Below the pieces are notes generated by a model. That model ran no database searches and had not been told where the DNA came from. It worked only from the letters and a program-made list of their open reading frames with translations. The position numbers were made by a program, and so were the translations under genes. DNA of 36,106 nt from Candidatus Aminicenantota bacterium. GTDB lineage: Bacteria; Acidobacteriota; Aminicenantia; Aminicenantales; UBA4085. The stretch covers positions 1 through 36,106 of the forward strand of contig JAUYDS010000120.1 of assembly GCA_030691735.1 (NCBI GenBank), in the 5' to 3' direction. Shown here piece by piece: positions 1-9,367 of this stretch (positions within the stretch are counted from its first letter, which is position 1; every line of letters begins with the position of its first letter).

Positions 1-2
1 TG

Positions 3-1808
3 GCCTTCATTCTCGGCATTTTGGTCTCCGGATTTTTGGTCTACGGTCAGACCGAAGAATCCGCCAAGATCCTCGCCCAGACCGGTCCCGGCGTCATCCA
101 ACTCGTCGTCTACGGCAAAGACAAACAGGAGATCGCCAAGGGCTCGGCCTTCGCCATCGCCGACAAGATCGCGGTCACGAGCTATCATCTGATCAGCCAG
201 GCCGCGAGCTGTACCGGATTCAACATCAAGCAGAAAGAGATAGATATCAAGGGCGTCGTAGCCGTGAACAAGGCCTTGGACCTCGCCCTCGTCCAATTCA
301 GCGGCAAGGTCACGCCGCTCGCTTTCGGGGGCGGGGAGGACCTGGCCGTCGGCAAGAAGCTCTCCGTCATCGGGGTGAACGAGGCCGGGGAGTTCACGGT
401 CTACGAAGGGAAAATCCAGAGCCTCTTCGATTTCGGAGAGGGCCTGAAGGTCGTGGAACCGGCCATCACCGTTCCGGAAACGTGCTCGGGCGGCGTCGCT
501 CTCGGCGAGACCGGGAAAGTCATCGGCGTCATCCAGATCCTGGAAAGACGGCTGCGCTTCATTGCCCCGGCCGCGGCCGTATCGGCCATGCCCAAAACGG
601 CGAAACCGACGGCGTTCAAGAACTGGCAGGCCGAGGATTACCTGGGGACTTTGGAAGCCGCGTGGCTCACCGGCCGGATCTATGCCTGGACGGGTGAAGC
701 TTTCAGCGCCCAGAAAGGCCTGGAAAAGGTCACCAAAGCCCAGCCGAACAACCTGGAGGCCTGGACGCTTCTGGCCAAAGTCTATGATGGACAGCGGGAT
801 TATCAGAACGCCGTGGGGGCCTTTAAGAAAATCACTGAACTCGATCCCAATCGCGAAGAGGCCTTTTTCGGGATGGGGCAGATCTACGTCCGTATGCAGA
901 AATCCGCTGAGGCCGTGGCCGCCCTGGAGAAGGCGCTTTCGCTCAATCCGAATCACAAAGAGGCCATGTTCGCCATCGGCAACGCCTATGAGGACGCCCG
1001 CGATTTCCAGAAGGCCGGCGACGCCTACGAGAAATACCTGACTTTCAAACCTGAGAACGCCTGGCAGGCTTTTCAGCGCCTGGGAATGGCCCGGCTCAAC
1101 GCCAACCAGTTCGAGGCCGCGGCGGCGGCCCTGGCCGAGGCTTTCAAGATCCAATCGCAGGACCAGAACATCGGGTATAATCTGGCCCAAGCCTATCAAA
1201 AGGCGGGCAAGCTCGCCGAAGCGGAGGACATCTTTAAAAAACTGGCCGAGCTCTCGCCCGAGGGCGCCGTGAATTATTACAGCGCCATCTTGAAGATGTA
1301 TGGCGACGCCCAAAAGCCGGAGAAGGCCGTCGAAGCGGCGAAAAAAGTCGTCGAGCTCAAACCGAACGACGAACTGGCCTGGATCAACCTCGGCAACATG
1401 CATCTCCAAATGCAGAAATATCAGGAGGCCATCGAGGCCTTTAAAAAAGCCATCGCGATCCGGCCGACATACGACCTGGGCTATATCCAGTTGGGGGCCT
1501 GTCTCTACAACCTCAAGCGATACGCGGAGGCCATCGAATCCTTTAAAAAGGTCGTTGAGATCGATCCGAACAGCGCGACCGGCTGGCTCTATATCGGCAT
1601 CAGCAACATGCAATTGAAGAAATTTGAAGCGGCCCTGGATCCGATGAAGAGGACCGTGGAGCTCCAGCCGGAGAACGCGAACGCCTGGTATAACCTGGGC
1701 ATTTGCTACCTGAATTTAAAGGACCGGTACAGCGCCCAAGATGTCGTCAAGAAACTCCAGACGATCGATCCGGCCAAGGCGAAGCAGCTTCAAGGTTTCA
1801 TCAAGTGA
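3..1808 (+). CDS. Secreted trypsin-like/TPR repeat protein, 5' end cut by window
   Basis: The reading frame is open to the window edge. The TTG at 21 is probably an internal Leu, because the six codons before it continue a hydrophobic segment (AFILGILVSGFLVYG) that looks like the end of a signal peptide, so the true start lies upstream. Numbering from base 21, residues about 25-185 resemble a chymotrypsin-fold serine protease. Candidate triad residues are His56 (TSYHL), Asp87 (ALDLALV) and Ser156 (ETCSGG). The serine motif is CSGG rather than the usual NSGG, so activity is uncertain. From about residue 205 to the end the protein is almost wholly TPR repeats (pattern A..LG......Y..A...F..A...P), about ten units. 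The family role would be an envelope protease or scaffold exposed outside the inner membrane. No PDZ domain is seen. A GC-rich inverted repeat (GGCCGG...CCGGCC, near 1813-1830) just after the stop lacks a T-run. Confidence 0.8.
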   Translation, partial: AFILGILVSGFLVYGQTEESAKILAQTGPGVIQLVVYGKDKQEIAKGSAFAIADKIAVTSYHLISQAASCTGFNIKQKEIDIKGVVAVNKALDLALVQFSGKVTPLAFGGGEDLAVGKKLSVIGVNEAGEFTVYEGKIQSLFDFGEGLKVVEPAITVPETCSGGVALGETGKVIGVIQILERRLRFIAPAAAVSAMPKTAKPTAFKNWQAEDYLGTLEAAWLTGRIYAWTGEAFSAQKGLEKVTKAQPNNLEAWTLLAKVYDGQRDYQNAVGAFKKITELDPNREEAFFGMGQIYVRMQKSAEAVAALEKALSLNPNHKEAMFAIGNAYEDARDFQKAGDAYEKYLTFKPENAWQAFQRLGMARLNANQFEAAAAALAEAFKIQSQDQNIGYNLAQAYQKAGKLAEAEDIFKKLAELSPEGAVNYYSAILKMYGDAQKPEKAVEAAKKVVELKPNDELAWINLGNMHLQMQKYQEAIEAFKKAIAIRPTYDLGYIQLGACLYNLKRYAEAIESFKKVVEIDPNSATGWLYIGISNMQLKKFEAALDPMKRTVELQPENANAWYNLGICYLNLKDRYSAQDVVKKLQTIDPAKAKQLQGFIK

Positions 1809-1856
1809 CCACGGCCGGTCGCGGGGCCGGCCCGAGCGCCCGCCCCGGAGCGGCAT

Positions 1857-1886
1857 TTGACAAAGATCGAAGGATTGTGCTATAAA
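1857..1886 (+). promoter_or_regulatory. Sigma70-like promoter for tRNA-Leu and tig
   Basis: A perfect TTGACA (1857-1862) is followed after 18 bases by TATAAA (1881-1886). The expected start near 1893 lies about 70 bases before the tRNA. No other promoter is evident between the tRNA and tig, so the tRNA and the tig-clpP-clpX-lon block may share this transcript. Confidence 0.7.
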
Positions 1887-1962
1887 AAAGGTCCTTCTTT
1901 GTTTCATCCTGAATTGAGATCGCGTTCTCGGATCCCCTGGCGCCTCGAGTAATACTCTTCGT

Positions 1963-2046
1963 GGGCAGATGGCGGAATGGCAGACGCGCTAGGCTTAGGA
2001 CCTAGTTCCCGATGAGGGAATGCGGGTTCGAATCCCGCTCTGCCCA
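1963..2046 (+). tRNA. tRNA-Leu (anticodon UAG)
   Basis: This 84-base class II tRNA has acceptor strands GGGCAGA and TCTGCCC pairing over 7 bp with discriminator A at 2046. The anticodon stem CTAGG/CCTAG encloses loop CTTAGGA, giving anticodon TAG at 1996-1998. A long variable arm (TTCCCGATGAGGGAA) and the T-arm GCGGGTTCGAATCCCGC follow. The long variable arm and anticodon fit tRNA-Leu reading CUA/CUG. CCA is not encoded. It lies only 21 bases before tig. Confidence 0.95.
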
Positions 2047-2067
2047 TAGATCTAAAAGGACGATGTC

Positions 2068-3351
2068 ATGACTGACCAGACCGAACGTCTCAAAAGCAGC
2101 GTCAAGGAGCTGAGCGGCACGCGTAGGGAGATCGAAGCCGAGCTCCGCGCCGAAGATGTCGCGCAGGAACACGAACGGGTCCTCGGTCTATACGCCGGGC
2201 GGGTGAAACTCAAAGGTTTCCGTCAGGGCAAGGCTCCCAAAGACATCGTCAAGCGGATGTTCGCCGCGGATATCCAAAAATCCGTCCTGGACGAGCTGAT
2301 CCCGCAGGTCCTTCACGAGGTGCTGGAATCCCGCCGCATTCAGGCGGTAGGCTCACCTCTCATCAACGACATCGTTCAGGAGGCCGGCGGTCCGTTGAAG
2401 TTCAAAGCGACTGTCGAGGTCTGGCCGGATTTCGAGCTCCCTTCTTATAAAAAGATACCGGCTAAAAAAAAGGGGGCCGTTGTCGGGGAAGAAGACGTCG
2501 ACAGGGCTCTGGCCGAGCTCCGCGAAAAGGCCGCTGAATACGTCCCCGTCGAAGGGCGCGGAGTCGCTTCCGGCGATTACGTCGTCATCGAGCTTCAGGG
2601 CAAGGACCTGAAGACGAAAAGGCTGATGCCCACGGAAAAGGTCGTCGTTCTGGCCGGCCACGAGGGCAATGATCCGGCCATCAATGAGAATCTGCCCGAC
2701 CTTAAACCCGGGGAAGAGAAGACCTTCAACCATGCTTATCCGGCCGACCATAAGGCAAAGAAACTGGCCGGAAAATCCGTCGAGTACCGGCTCAAAGTGG
2801 ACTCAATCAAGGAAAAACGCCTCCCCGAGCTGAACGATGATTTCGCCAAGACGCTCGGCGAATTTGAAAACCTGGCCGGGGTTAAAGACAAGATCCGGCA
2901 AGAGATCCAGGGCGCACGCGAACAGGCCGGCCGCCGGGAAACGGCCGATGAGATCGTCCGGACGGTGGTGGATCGCGCGGCCATAGAGCTCCCCGAGAGC
3001 GCGGTCGAGGAGGAGACCGAGGCCGTTCTCAAGAACATGCTCTCGTCCCTTCCGGCCAAACAGCTCCTGACCAAGGAGCTGGTCGAGGCGCTCCAGGGAA
3101 GCGCCCGCAAACAAGCCGAGGCCAACCTCAGGCGCCATGTGATCCTGAGAAAGATCGCCGATGCCGAGGCCATCCGCGTCGGCGAGGAGGAGGTAGACCA
3201 GGAGATCAAAGCCCTCGCCCAGGCGAACAACATCCCCCTGGCCCGGGCGAGCGAGACCTTCAATCAGGAGGACCGCAGGGAAAACCTGAAAAATAGCCTC
3301 CTCCTGAGGAAGACGGTTGACTTTCTGCTCGAACAGGCTATAATGGAATAA
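2068..3351 (+). CDS. tig: Trigger factor, ribosome-associated chaperone
   Basis: Trigger factor binds the ribosome exit tunnel and shields nascent chains; it also has peptidyl-prolyl isomerase activity. The protein has 427 residues, close to the usual 430-450. The N-terminal ribosome-binding domain carries the signature loop GFRQGKAP (residues 50-57). A central FKBP-like domain follows from about 150 to 235 (GDYVVIELQGKD...), with a long alpha-helical C-terminal chaperone domain after it. The central domain is divergent from active FKBPs, so isomerase activity cannot be assumed. A ribosome site AAAGGA lies upstream of ATG 2068. The gene starts the conserved tig-clpP-clpX-lon order, and the stop is 18 bases from clpP. 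Confidence 0.95.
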   Translation: MTDQTERLKSSVKELSGTRREIEAELRAEDVAQEHERVLGLYAGRVKLKGFRQGKAPKDIVKRMFAADIQKSVLDELIPQVLHEVLESRRIQAVGSPLINDIVQEAGGPLKFKATVEVWPDFELPSYKKIPAKKKGAVVGEEDVDRALAELREKAAEYVPVEGRGVASGDYVVIELQGKDLKTKRLMPTEKVVVLAGHEGNDPAINENLPDLKPGEEKTFNHAYPADHKAKKLAGKSVEYRLKVDSIKEKRLPELNDDFAKTLGEFENLAGVKDKIRQEIQGAREQAGRRETADEIVRTVVDRAAIELPESAVEEETEAVLKNMLSSLPAKQLLTKELVEALQGSARKQAEANLRRHVILRKIADAEAIRVGEEEVDQEIKALAQANNIPLARASETFNQEDRRENLKNSLLLRKTVDFLLEQAIME

Positions 3352-3369
3352 TCTGATCGTATCGTTCCC

Positions 3370-3966
3370 ATGACCTTAATCCCCTTCGTTGTCGAACAGG
3401 ACGGAAGAACCGAACGTGTCTATGACATCTACTCGCGGCTCCTCAAGGACAACATCATCTTTCTGGGCACGGAGATCAACGATGACCTGGCCAATATCGT
3501 CACCGCCCAGTTCCTGTACCTGGAGGCCGAAAACCCCGAGAAGGAGATCTCCCTCTACATCAATTCGCCTGGAGGGAGCATCACCGCCGGGCTGGCCATC
3601 TATGACACCATGCAATTCATCAGCAATGATATATCCACCATCTGCGTGGGTCAGGCCGCCAGCATGGCAGCCGTGCTTCTGGCCGCGGGAACGCCGGGAA
3701 AGCGCATCTCCCTGCCGAATTCCCGGATCATTCTTCATCAGCCTTCCGGAGGATACCAGGGCCAGGCTTCGGACATCGCCATCCAGGCCAAAGAGATCCT
3801 CCGGGTCCGGGAAAATATTTATCACATCCTGGTCAAGCACACGCGTCAGCCGCGAACGAAGATCCAGGCCGATATCGAGCGGGATTTCATCATGACCGCG
3901 GCCCAGGCGAAGGACTACGGCCTGATCGACCAAATCATCACGGCGAGGATCCAGGCCAAGAAATAG
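3370..3966 (+). CDS. clpP: ATP-dependent Clp protease proteolytic subunit
   Basis: ClpP is the barrel-forming serine peptidase that degrades substrates fed by ClpX or ClpA/C in the cytoplasm. It is 198 residues, normal for the family. The catalytic triad is visible as Ser98 (GQAASMAA), His123 (ILHQPSGG) and Asp172 (ERDFIM). The conserved N-terminal stretch ([30 protein letters not shown]) and the SPGGS turn at 66-70 are intact. It is followed by clpX after 57 bases that include an eight-T run (3989-3996) without a convincing stem, so the two genes are probably co-transcribed. Confidence 0.97.
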   Translation: MTLIPFVVEQDGRTERVYDIYSRLLKDNIIFLGTEINDDLANIVTAQFLYLEAENPEKEISLYINSPGGSITAGLAIYDTMQFISNDISTICVGQAASMAAVLLAAGTPGKRISLPNSRIILHQPSGGYQGQASDIAIQAKEILRVRENIYHILVKHTRQPRTKIQADIERDFIMTAAQAKDYGLIDQIITARIQAKK

Positions 3967-4023
3967 GGCCGGCTGCGCCGAACCCGCGTTTTTTTTGACC
4001 AGGTGGTAAGAAGAGCCAAGAAC

Positions 4024-5280
4024 ATGGATGACACCATTCAGCAGAAGCCGAACGCACTGGTGAAGTGCAATTTCTGCAACCGCAACCAGACCCAGGTCAA
4101 AAAGATGATTGCCGGACCCGGCGGCATCTTCATCTGCGATAATTGCATCGAGGTCGCCCATTCGATGGTCCTCTCGGACAAGGCGAAAGAGGAGGAGTGG
4201 AAGACGCCGGCCGAATTCCCGACGCCCAGCCAGATCAAGGACGCCCTCGACGAATTCATCATCGGCCAGGAGAAAGCTAAGAAAAAGATATCCGTGGCCG
4301 TTTACAACCACTACAAGCGCATCCACATGCCGCGGACAAGCTCGGAGGTGGAGATCACCAAGAGCAATATCCTCCTCATCGGCCCGACCGGGACGGGGAA
4401 GACGCTCATGGCCCAGATCCTGGCCAAGATCCTGTCCGTCCCGTTCGCCATCGCCGACGCCACGACCCTGACCGAGGCCGGCTATGTGGGCGAGGACGGG
4501 GAGAACGTCGTTCTGCAGCTCTTCCTGGCGGCCAAGAGCAATATCGCCAAGACTCAGAAGGGCATCATCTACATCGATGAGATCGACAAGATCAGCCGCA
4601 AGAGCGACAGCCCCTCGATCACCCGGGACGTCTCGGGAGAAGGCGTCCAGCAAGCCCTCCTCAAGATCCTCGAAGGGACCGTGGCCAACATCCCGCCCCA
4701 GGGAGGCCGGAAGCACCCTTATCAGGAGTTCATCCCGATCGACACGACCGACATCCTTTTCATCTGCGGGGGAGCCTTCGTCGGACTCGACCGGATCATC
4801 GCCCAGCGGCTGGGGAAAGCGGTGGTCGGCTTCAAGTCGGACGCCAGGCTGAGGCGCCCCGACGTCTCGGCGGCCCTGTTGAACGAGCTCATCCCGCAGG
4901 ACCTGATCAAGTACGGCCTGATCCCCGAGCTCGTCGGCCGCATCCCGGTCGTGGCCACGTTCACCGACCTCGAGATCGACGATCTGGTCGAGATCCTGAC
5001 CAAGCCTAAAAATGCCATCATCAAACAATATCAGAAGCTCTTCGAAATGGAAGGCGTCCAGCTCGAATTCACCGATGAAGCGCTCCTGGCCATCGCCCAG
5101 AAGTCGTTCGAACGCAAACTCGGCGCCCGCGGGCTGCGGACGATCATCGAGGACCTCATGCTCGACATCATGTTCTACCTGCCGTCCTCGAAAAAAGCGG
5201 CCAAGATCCGTATCACGAAGCGCATGGTCGATGAGAACGAATTGAGCTTCGACCGCATCAAGCAGGCCATCGGAGGATGA
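4024..5280 (+). CDS. clpX: ATP-dependent Clp protease ATP-binding subunit ClpX
   Basis: ClpX is the AAA+ unfoldase that selects substrates and threads them into ClpP. I chose ATG 4024 (418 residues) over the tracked GTG at 4003, because family members begin about 10-15 residues before the zinc finger; the ribosome site is weak for both starts. The zinc-binding pairs are CNFC (Cys15, Cys18) and CDNC (Cys38, Cys41). Walker A is GPTGTGKT (120-127), followed by the pore loop GYVGED and Walker [10 protein letters not shown] (181-189). The ClpP-docking tripeptide appears as VGF (in KAVVGFKSD) rather than the common IGF/LGF. The stop codon region overlaps the lon start area (GGAGGATGACCATGG), which indicates translational coupling. 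Confidence 0.96.
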   Translation: MDDTIQQKPNALVKCNFCNRNQTQVKKMIAGPGGIFICDNCIEVAHSMVLSDKAKEEEWKTPAEFPTPSQIKDALDEFIIGQEKAKKKISVAVYNHYKRIHMPRTSSEVEITKSNILLIGPTGTGKTLMAQILAKILSVPFAIADATTLTEAGYVGEDGENVVLQLFLAAKSNIAKTQKGIIYIDEIDKISRKSDSPSITRDVSGEGVQQALLKILEGTVANIPPQGGRKHPYQEFIPIDTTDILFICGGAFVGLDRIIAQRLGKAVVGFKSDARLRRPDVSAALLNELIPQDLIKYGLIPELVGRIPVVATFTDLEIDDLVEILTKPKNAIIKQYQKLFEMEGVQLEFTDEALLAIAQKSFERKLGARGLRTIIEDLMLDIMFYLPSSKKAAKIRITKRMVDENELSFDRIKQAIGG

Positions 5281-5282
5281 CC

Positions 5283-7730
5283 ATGGAAAATTCCGGCGAA
5301 CATTTCGAAATCCTGAAGAACGTGCCCCTCATCCCGCTCCGGGACCTTGTCGTCTTTCCCTCGACGCTCGTGCCGTTCATCATCGGCCGGGCCTCGTCCA
5401 TCCAGGCCCTGGAGAAAGCCTCCGAGGGGGATAAACTGGTCCTTCTGGCCGCCCAGATGGATGCCTCGCTCGACAATCCCGGCCCCAAGGACATCTATTC
5501 CATGGGGGTCACGGCCAAGGTCATCCGGACCGTCCAAATGGACGACAAGAACGTCAAGGTCATCGTCGAAGGCAAGAGGCGGGCGCGGATCCTGGAATTT
5601 GTCAGTTCCTATCCCTTTTACCAGGTCCTGGCCAAAGAGATCAAGATCATCGAGGAGGCCGGCAAGGACGTGCCGGACGATCTGAAGCGCGTCCTGGCCC
5701 TGTTCGAAGAATACCTCAAGCTCAGCCAGAACACGAACTTCCAATCCATCATCCCGGCCCTTCGGGACCACACGCCCGACCGCATCGCCGACATCATCTC
5801 CTCGCATCTCTTCCTCCCGCTCGATGAAAAACAGAACCTGCTCGAGACGATCAACGGCCAGGAACGGATCCGCCGCCTCAATTTCCTTCTCGAGAACGAG
5901 ATCTACAAGTTCCAGAGCAGCCTCCGCAAGGACGGGAAATCGCTGAACCGGCGCAAGGTTCCCTTCGGCCGGGAAGGGGGGCCGAACGTCTTCACCCCGG
6001 GCGGGGCGGCCGGTCAAAAGAAAGACGACCAGGCCGGCGAGATCGAAGAGCTGAAGAAGAAAGTGGCCGCGGCCAAAATGCTTCCCGACGCCGACGAGAA
6101 AGCCCGCAAAGAGCTCGAGCGGCTGGAGACCATGCCGCCGATGTCGGCTGAAGCCACGGTCTGCCGGAACTATCTGGACTGGCTCCTGTCCCTGCCCTGG
6201 AACAAGAAATCGCGCGAGAAACGCAATCTCAAAGAGGCGGAGAAGGTCCTCAACGACGACCACTACGGTCTGGAGAAAGTGAAAGAGCGCATTCTGGAAT
6301 ATCTGTCCATCCGCCAGCTCGTCAAAAATCCCAAGGGCGTCATCCTGGGATTGATCGGCCCGCCGGGCGTGGGCAAGAGCTCCCTGGGCAAATCGATCGC
6401 CCGGGCCACGGGCCGCAAGTTCGTCCGCCTGTCGCTGGGCGGAGTCCGGGACGAGGCCGAGATCCGCGGCCATCGCCGGACGTATATCGGAGCGTATCCC
6501 GGCCGGATCATCCAGATGATCAAGCGCGCCGGGACCAAGAACCCCGTCTTCCTCCTGGACGAGGTAGACAAGATGAGCATGGATTTCCGCGGCGATCCCG
6601 CCTCCGCGCTCATGGAAGTCCTCGACCCCGAACAGAACGGCACCTTCCTCGACCATTACATCGACACCGATTTCGACCTGTCGCAGGTTATGTTCATCGT
6701 CACGGCCAACATGATCGACCCCATCCCCAGGCCTCTCGTCGACCGCATGGAGCTCATCCACCTTCCCGGGTACACCGAGGACGAGAAGCTCCAGATCGCC
6801 AAGCAGTTCCTCTGGCCGAAGCAGCGGGACGCCCACGGCCTTTCGGACAAGAACCTGGAGATCTCGGACGCGGCTATCGCCAAGCTCATCGACGATTACA
6901 CGCGCGAGGCCGGCGTCCGCGCCCTCGAGCGCGAGATCACCTCGATCTGCCGCAAGGTCGTCAAGAAGGTCGTGACCAAAGGCAAGGGTTATCGGCAGAA
7001 GGTGACGATCAAAAACCTCGAATCCTACCTCGGCGTGCCCAAGTTCCGCCGTTCGCTCATCGACAAGGAGGACGAGATCGGCGTGGCCATCGGCATGGCC
7101 TGGACCGAGTTCGGCGGCGAGCTGCTGACGTTCGAAACGACCAGGGTCCACGGCAAAGGCAACTTCACCCTGACCGGACAGCTCGGCGAGGTCATGCAGG
7201 AATCGGCCCAAGCGGCCTTCAGCTTCGTCCGGGCCAAGGTCTTCGAGCTCAACATCGCCCGCGACGTGACCAAGAATTTCGACATCCACATTCACGTGCC
7301 CGAGGGCGCCACGCCCAAGGAAGGCCCGTCGGCGGGGATCACGCTGGCCATTGCCATTCTGTCCTTGCTCACCGAGATCCCGATTAGCAAAAAAGTGGCC
7401 ATGAGCGGCGAGATCACGCTTCGCGGCAAGGTCCTGCCGGTCGGAGGCATCAAGGAGAAGCTGCTCGCAGCCCATCGCGAGGGCATCCGCGAAGTCATCC
7501 TGCCCCTCGATAACAGGCCTGACCTGAAAGACCTGCCCAAGAATATACTCAAGACCATGAAGATCCATTTGGTGGAAAGCATGGAGGAGGTCATGAAGAT
7601 CGTCCTGACCAAGGAGCTCCCCCCGAAGTCCGAACGGAAGAAGAAGCCCAAGGACGCGGCCCCCGAGGAGGTTTCGTCGGGGACAGGGGAGGGGAGTGAG
7701 ACGCCGAAAGAACCCCCTTTGACGCATTAA
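5283..7730 (+). CDS. lon: ATP-dependent protease Lon
   Basis: Lon is a homo-hexameric AAA+ serine protease that removes misfolded and short-lived regulatory proteins. The domains, in order, are an N-terminal substrate-binding LON domain (about 1-200), a coiled helical linker, AAA+ with Walker A GPPGVGKSS and Walker B VFLLDEVDKM, and the protease domain with the Ser/Lys dyad (Ser near 683 in EGPSAGI, Lys near 724 in GGIKEKLLAAHR). I chose ATG 5283 because GGAGG at 5272-5276 lies 6 bases before it. The tracked ATG 5277 would have no spacing to that site. The protein is then 815 residues, typical of bacterial LonA. The extreme C-terminus is a charged low-complexity tail. Confidence 0.96.
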   Translation: MENSGEHFEILKNVPLIPLRDLVVFPSTLVPFIIGRASSIQALEKASEGDKLVLLAAQMDASLDNPGPKDIYSMGVTAKVIRTVQMDDKNVKVIVEGKRRARILEFVSSYPFYQVLAKEIKIIEEAGKDVPDDLKRVLALFEEYLKLSQNTNFQSIIPALRDHTPDRIADIISSHLFLPLDEKQNLLETINGQERIRRLNFLLENEIYKFQSSLRKDGKSLNRRKVPFGREGGPNVFTPGGAAGQKKDDQAGEIEELKKKVAAAKMLPDADEKARKELERLETMPPMSAEATVCRNYLDWLLSLPWNKKSREKRNLKEAEKVLNDDHYGLEKVKERILEYLSIRQLVKNPKGVILGLIGPPGVGKSSLGKSIARATGRKFVRLSLGGVRDEAEIRGHRRTYIGAYPGRIIQMIKRAGTKNPVFLLDEVDKMSMDFRGDPASALMEVLDPEQNGTFLDHYIDTDFDLSQVMFIVTANMIDPIPRPLVDRMELIHLPGYTEDEKLQIAKQFLWPKQRDAHGLSDKNLEISDAAIAKLIDDYTREAGVRALEREITSICRKVVKKVVTKGKGYRQKVTIKNLESYLGVPKFRRSLIDKEDEIGVAIGMAWTEFGGELLTFETTRVHGKGNFTLTGQLGEVMQESAQAAFSFVRAKVFELNIARDVTKNFDIHIHVPEGATPKEGPSAGITLAIAILSLLTEIPISKKVAMSGEITLRGKVLPVGGIKEKLLAAHREGIREVILPLDNRPDLKDLPKNILKTMKIHLVESMEEVMKIVLTKELPPKSERKKKPKDAAPEEVSSGTGEGSETPKEPPLTH

Positions 7731-7751
7731 AGTATCGATGAGAGGTGATCC

Positions 7752-9071
7752 ATGACGAAAGATCTGAAAGAGACCAAAGAGCCGATAGAAATGAAGGAGT
7801 TCAGTCTGAGTGAGCTCGAAAGCAAAGAGACCAAGGAGCTCATGAAGATTGCCGCGGCGATCGGCCTTCCCGAAGAAGAGATCGAAAAGGACAACCGGCA
7901 CAATCTGATCTTCAAGGTTTTGGAGGCCCAGGCCAAAAAACAGGGCCTGCTTTTCTCCGAAGGCGTATTGGAGTGCCTGGAAGACGGTTTCGGCTTTCTG
8001 CGGGCTCCCGAATTCAGCTATCTGCCCAGCCAGGACGACATCTATGTCTCCCCGTCCCAGATCCGGAAATTCCAGCTCCGGACCGGCGACACGATCTCCG
8101 GAATCGTCCGGCCGCCCAAGAACGGCGAAAAATATTTCGCTTTGATCAAGATCGAGGCCATCAATTTCATGGAACCGGACATCTGCATCGACCAGCGCCG
8201 GAACGTCCATTTCGAGAAGCTGACGCCGCTCTATCCCCATGAAATGATCAAGCTTCAGGACGGGAATCCCAAGAACCTCAACGCCCGGATCATGGAGATG
8301 ATGACGCCGATCGGCAAGGGCCAACGCGGCCTGATCGTGTCCCCGCCCCGCGCCGGGAAGACGACGCTGCTGAAGACGATCGCCAAGTCCATCGAAAAGA
8401 ACCACCCGGAGATCTTCCTGATCGTCCTCCTCGTCGCCGAGCGGCCCGAGGAGGTCACCGACTTTCAGCGGAGCGTCAGCGGCGAGGTCGTCGCCTCGAC
8501 GTTCGACGAACCGCCCGCCCGCAACGCCCAGGTCGCCAACATGACCCTCGAGAAGGCCAAGCGCCTCGTCGAGATCAAGCGCGACGTGGTCATCCTGCTC
8601 GACAGCATCACCCGCCTGGCCCGGGCTCACAACGCCATCATCCCGCCTTCGGGCAAGGTCCTCTCGGGCGGCATCGACGCCAATGCCCTCAACAAGCCCA
8701 AGAAGTTCTTCGGCTCGGCCCGCAAAATCGAGGAAGGCGGGAGCCTGACGATCATCGCCACGGCTCTTATCGACACCGGAAGCCGGATGGACGAGGTCAT
8801 CTTCGAGGAGTTCAAGGGCACGGGCAACATGGAGATCAACCTCGATCGGCGCCTGGTCGACAAACGGACTTTCCCGGCCATCGACATCAACCGCTCCGCG
8901 ACGCGCAAGGAAGAGCTGCTGATCGAAGAGGCCGACCTCAACCGGATCTGGATCCTGCGCAAAGTCCTCAGCCAGCTGGGTGAGGTTGAGGCCATGGAGC
9001 TTCTCATCGACAAGCTGGGCAAGACCAAAACAAACCAGGACTTCCTCAACGCGATGAGCAAGGGGTTGTAA
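7752..9071 (+). CDS. rho: Transcription termination factor Rho
   Basis: Rho is a hexameric RNA helicase that ends transcription at untranslated C-rich RNA. At 439 residues it is close to the standard 420-440. A helical N-terminal Rho_N segment ([23 protein letters not shown]) is followed by the cold-shock-like primary RNA site ([14 protein letters not shown]...[11 protein letters not shown]). The RecA-like ATPase has Walker [12 protein letters not shown], and [15 protein letters not shown] covers the Walker B region. The ribosome site GAGGTGATC sits directly before ATG 7752. The gene follows lon by 21 bases in the same direction, probably as an operon extension. The next gene downstream is about 650 bases away and on the opposite strand. 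Confidence 0.97.
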   Translation: MTKDLKETKEPIEMKEFSLSELESKETKELMKIAAAIGLPEEEIEKDNRHNLIFKVLEAQAKKQGLLFSEGVLECLEDGFGFLRAPEFSYLPSQDDIYVSPSQIRKFQLRTGDTISGIVRPPKNGEKYFALIKIEAINFMEPDICIDQRRNVHFEKLTPLYPHEMIKLQDGNPKNLNARIMEMMTPIGKGQRGLIVSPPRAGKTTLLKTIAKSIEKNHPEIFLIVLLVAERPEEVTDFQRSVSGEVVASTFDEPPARNAQVANMTLEKAKRLVEIKRDVVILLDSITRLARAHNAIIPPSGKVLSGGIDANALNKPKKFFGSARKIEEGGSLTIIATALIDTGSRMDEVIFEEFKGTGNMEINLDRRLVDKRTFPAIDINRSATRKEELLIEEADLNRIWILRKVLSQLGEVEAMELLIDKLGKTKTNQDFLNAMSKGL

Positions 9072-9115
9072 GTCCGCCTTCTCATCCGCGTGTCAGCTGC
9101 CGTTGAGATCCGCTG

Positions 9116-9257
9116 TCCACGGCGGCCGGGGCGGCGGCAGGGGCCCCAGGCTTTGTCTGGGGATCCGCTTCCGCCGTACTCAGCCGCGTATATACATCGC
9201 GGGTGAGTGCCCCGGGCTTTGCCCGGGGGTCCACTTCCGCCGTGAAGGCTCGTCCCT
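9116..9257. repeat. 142-bp dispersed twin-hairpin repeat, copy 1
   Basis: These 142 bases recur at 35965-36106 with four substitutions and no gaps. Inside, two related stem-loops 66 bases apart (9144-9162 and 9210-9228) have 8-bp stems around a TTT loop. The second is the perfect CCCCGGGCTTTGCCCGGGG. Each is followed by a shared CTTCCGCCG-type segment. The copy starts 44 bases after the rho stop. It has no T-run, so a role as intrinsic terminator is unlikely. It looks like a REP/BIME- or MITE-like chromosomal repeat. Confidence 0.85.
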
Positions 9258-9271
9258 TGACCATATCTTGA

Positions 9272-9367
9272 AGCGGAGACATCTCGAAAGACAAGGAATT
9301 CTTCGATAAATTTCTGACTTTAGGCGGAGAGGAAGCGAAGGTCAAGGCTTTTATGTCGAAAAAGTAG
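9272..9367 (+). pseudogene. Possible orphan C-terminal coding tail beside repeat
   Basis: After an in-frame TGA at 9269, 31 codons read [31 protein letters not shown] and then TAG at 9365-9367. The charged, amphipathic composition resembles a genuine protein C-terminus, but there is no start codon with a ribosome site, and the upstream part is missing. It begins 15 bases after the 142-bp repeat, so a gene broken or displaced by the repeat is possible. The short length makes this uncertain. Confidence 0.3.

Noticed and set aside
3967-4023. Terminator between clpP and clpX (eight-T run at 3989-3996)
   Set aside because: No stable stem precedes the T-run, and the clpP-clpX order argues for co-transcription.
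3376-5028. 550-codon minus-strand frame opposite clpP/clpX
   Set aside because: Antisense shadow of conserved genes with intact catalytic motifs.
5175-8630. 1151-codon open frame on the minus strand opposite clpX, lon and rho
   Set aside because: It is a high-GC shadow of three certain genes; its composition (LDD, GHD, RR-rich) matches no protein and it lacks a ribosome site.
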